Positions 63,269 to 64,000 of a DNA stretch of 64,000 nucleotides are shown one piece after another (the stretch's first letter is position 1; the number at the start of each line of letters is the position of its first letter). The stretch lies in NCBI GenBank assembly GCA_947454235.1, contig CANGIY010000016.1:38147-102146 (forward strand). Reading direction: 5' to 3'. Below the pieces are notes generated by a model. It worked only from the letters and a program-made list of their open reading frames with translations, searched no databases and was not told where the DNA came from. The position numbers and the translations under genes are program-made. Source of the stretch: Chitinophagaceae bacterium. GTDB taxonomy: Bacteria > Bacteroidota > Bacteroidia > Chitinophagales > Chitinophagaceae.

Positions 63269-63627
63269 ACGATTGCTGCTTTAGATTTAGTTCAACATGA
63301 AAATACCACTTTTTCGTGAGTTCCCGCTCAAAAACGTATCAAATATTTGATGTACACTACGTTTCCGCAAGCTACCCTACACTATAATAGACGCTAAACG
63401 GTTGTGAATTCTTGGGTAGTTTTAAGAAAAAATATGGAAATAATGTGTAAAACATTGTAAAACAACAGAAAGAGTTGTTTAGGTGAGCCAAAAAAGTTTT
63501 AGGTAGGGTTTAAATTAAGTATAATCGACTGTTTTAGTCTTGTACATATATATAGTAGGTGTTTTGGTTGGCGTTGAAAGAGCTTTTTAGATGGCGGAAA
63601 AATATTTTTGAGTTTTTTAAAAATAAA
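63269..63627. other. Intergenic region between sigma gene and rRNA promoters
   Basis: About 360 AT-rich bases between the start of the leftward sigma gene and the rRNA promoters. No gene seen. No 16S rRNA sequence is present here. Confidence 0.55.
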
Positions 63628-63660
63628 TTTGGTGGAATCAAACCAAAGTGCGTATCTTTG
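63628..63660 (+). promoter_or_regulatory. rRNA promoter P1
   Basis: -33 TTTGGTGG (63628-63635) and -7 TATCTTTG (63653-63660), followed by GCACTCCC. This is the strong Bacteroidota stable-RNA promoter pattern. Confidence 0.85.
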
Positions 63661-63732
63661 CACTCCCAAACAAAAAAGGGGTAAGTTCTTAAGCAGGTCG
63701 CTAAAAAATCTTCAAAAAATTTTTAAAAAATA

Positions 63733-63764
63733 TTTGGTGGTTTAAAAATGTTAGCGTACCTTTG
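63733..63764 (+). promoter_or_regulatory. rRNA promoter P2
   Basis: -33 TTTGGTGG (63733-63740) and -7 TACCTTTG (63757-63764), followed by GCACTCC. About 105 bases downstream of P1 with the same layout. Confidence 0.85.
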
Positions 63765-63855
63765 CACTCCGATTGAAAAAATCGAAAACAAAAAAAGTTC
63801 TTAAACAGAAAATATTTATCAGCCCGAAAGCTACAGCCGGTAAGGTTTTGATACA

Positions 63856-63872
63856 AGTTCTTTGACATATTG
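63856..63872 (+). promoter_or_regulatory. BoxA-like antitermination sequence in the rRNA leader
   Basis: AGTTCTTTGACATATTG, the form commonly found before rRNA genes in this phylum. Shorter relatives (AAGTTCTTAA) occur at about 63683 and 63796. Confidence 0.7.
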
Positions 63873-63975
63873 GGAAGCAAAATTATAGTTGAGTAGTAAT
63901 GTTTGACTATAGTAGTAAGGTAATACCATATAGGCCTTTAGGGGTTTATGTGATGCAAATAAAATAACAATATTT

Positions 63976-64000
63976 AAAGCGAATAAGGGCGTACGGTGGA
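63976..64000 (+). rRNA. 23S rRNA, 5' end (continues outside window)
   Basis: AAGCGAATAAGGGCGTACGG then TGGA corresponds to the 5' end of 23S rRNA (E. coli: AAGCGACTAAGCGTACACGG then TGGATG). Only about 25 bases are visible. It follows two rRNA promoters and a boxA-like leader directly. Confidence 0.82.

Noticed and set aside
63269..63975. 16S rRNA upstream of the 23S start
   Set aside because: The space is about 700 bases, is filled by promoters and AT-rich sequence, and shows no 16S landmarks.

Overview
The window looks like part of a Bacteroidota chromosome, most likely Chitinophagales. Four things point there. Promoters carry the Bacteroidota -7 box TANNTTTG and lack Shine-Dalgarno sequences. 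Several secreted proteins end in type IX secretion (T9SS) sorting domains. Menaquinone is made by the futalosine route (mqnD). There are many lipoproteins, ECF sigma/anti-sigma pairs and DUF families typical of the phylum. Several apparent start codons lie inside -7 boxes, so I moved those starts downstream.

Layout. 1-9 kb: two giant paralogous secreted proteins made of about 15 and 18 Ig-like repeats, each ending in a T9SS signal. 9.5-17 kb: a NatAB-like ABC exporter, a tandem pair of duplicated T9SS proteins, a lipoprotein followed by a C-rich/G-poor untranslated tract, and a class V aminotransferase. 17.3-18.7 kb: a fluoride riboswitch in front of a CLC-F type fluoride/proton antiporter. 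18.7-19.8 kb: a Panacea (PanA-type) antitoxin with a candidate toxin. 20-24.5 kb: der, sucC, an alpha/beta hydrolase and gluQ. 24.7-31.5 kb: a copper cluster (SCO, MORN-like lipoprotein, multicopper oxidase) and cytochrome c maturation genes ccmF and ccmE, with a dispersed two-hairpin repeat in the gaps. 31.6-41.9 kb: envelope proteins, a rhomboid protease, tRNA-His, an SSB-like DUF3127 protein, an acyltransferase, an epimerase and a glycosyltransferase. 42.0-45.8 kb: two T9SS-type reading frames bracketed by a 105-bp direct repeat of the mqnD promoter and start. 45.7-52.3 kb: mqnD, an ECF/anti-sigma pair, etfBA, a lipoprotein, a membrane protein and a di-heme peroxidase. 52.5-54.2 kb: an AAA ATPase + DUF4276 pair that looks like a defence module. 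54.65-57.1 kb: a TPP riboswitch and a TonB receptor, probably for thiamin. 57.5-61.1 kb: an unusual cluster of a small protein, a PD-(D/E)XK nuclease-like protein, a ThsA-like SIR2-SLOG protein and a ThiC-like radical-SAM protein. 61.5-63.3 kb: an ECF sigma factor with its membrane partner. 63.6-64.0 kb: tandem rRNA-type promoters running straight into the 5' end of 23S rRNA, with no 16S gene between.

The best candidate for an undescribed system is 57,490-61,137. A Thoeris-type effector (SIR2 NADase plus SLOG sensor) overlaps, not a TIR cyclase, but a shortened, divergent ThiC homologue with an altered cysteine motif. A nuclease-like gene and a small partner gene precede them. I infer that the ThiC-like enzyme may make or modify the nucleotide ligand sensed by the SLOG domain. 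Family assignments rest on motifs read by eye; no database search was possible.
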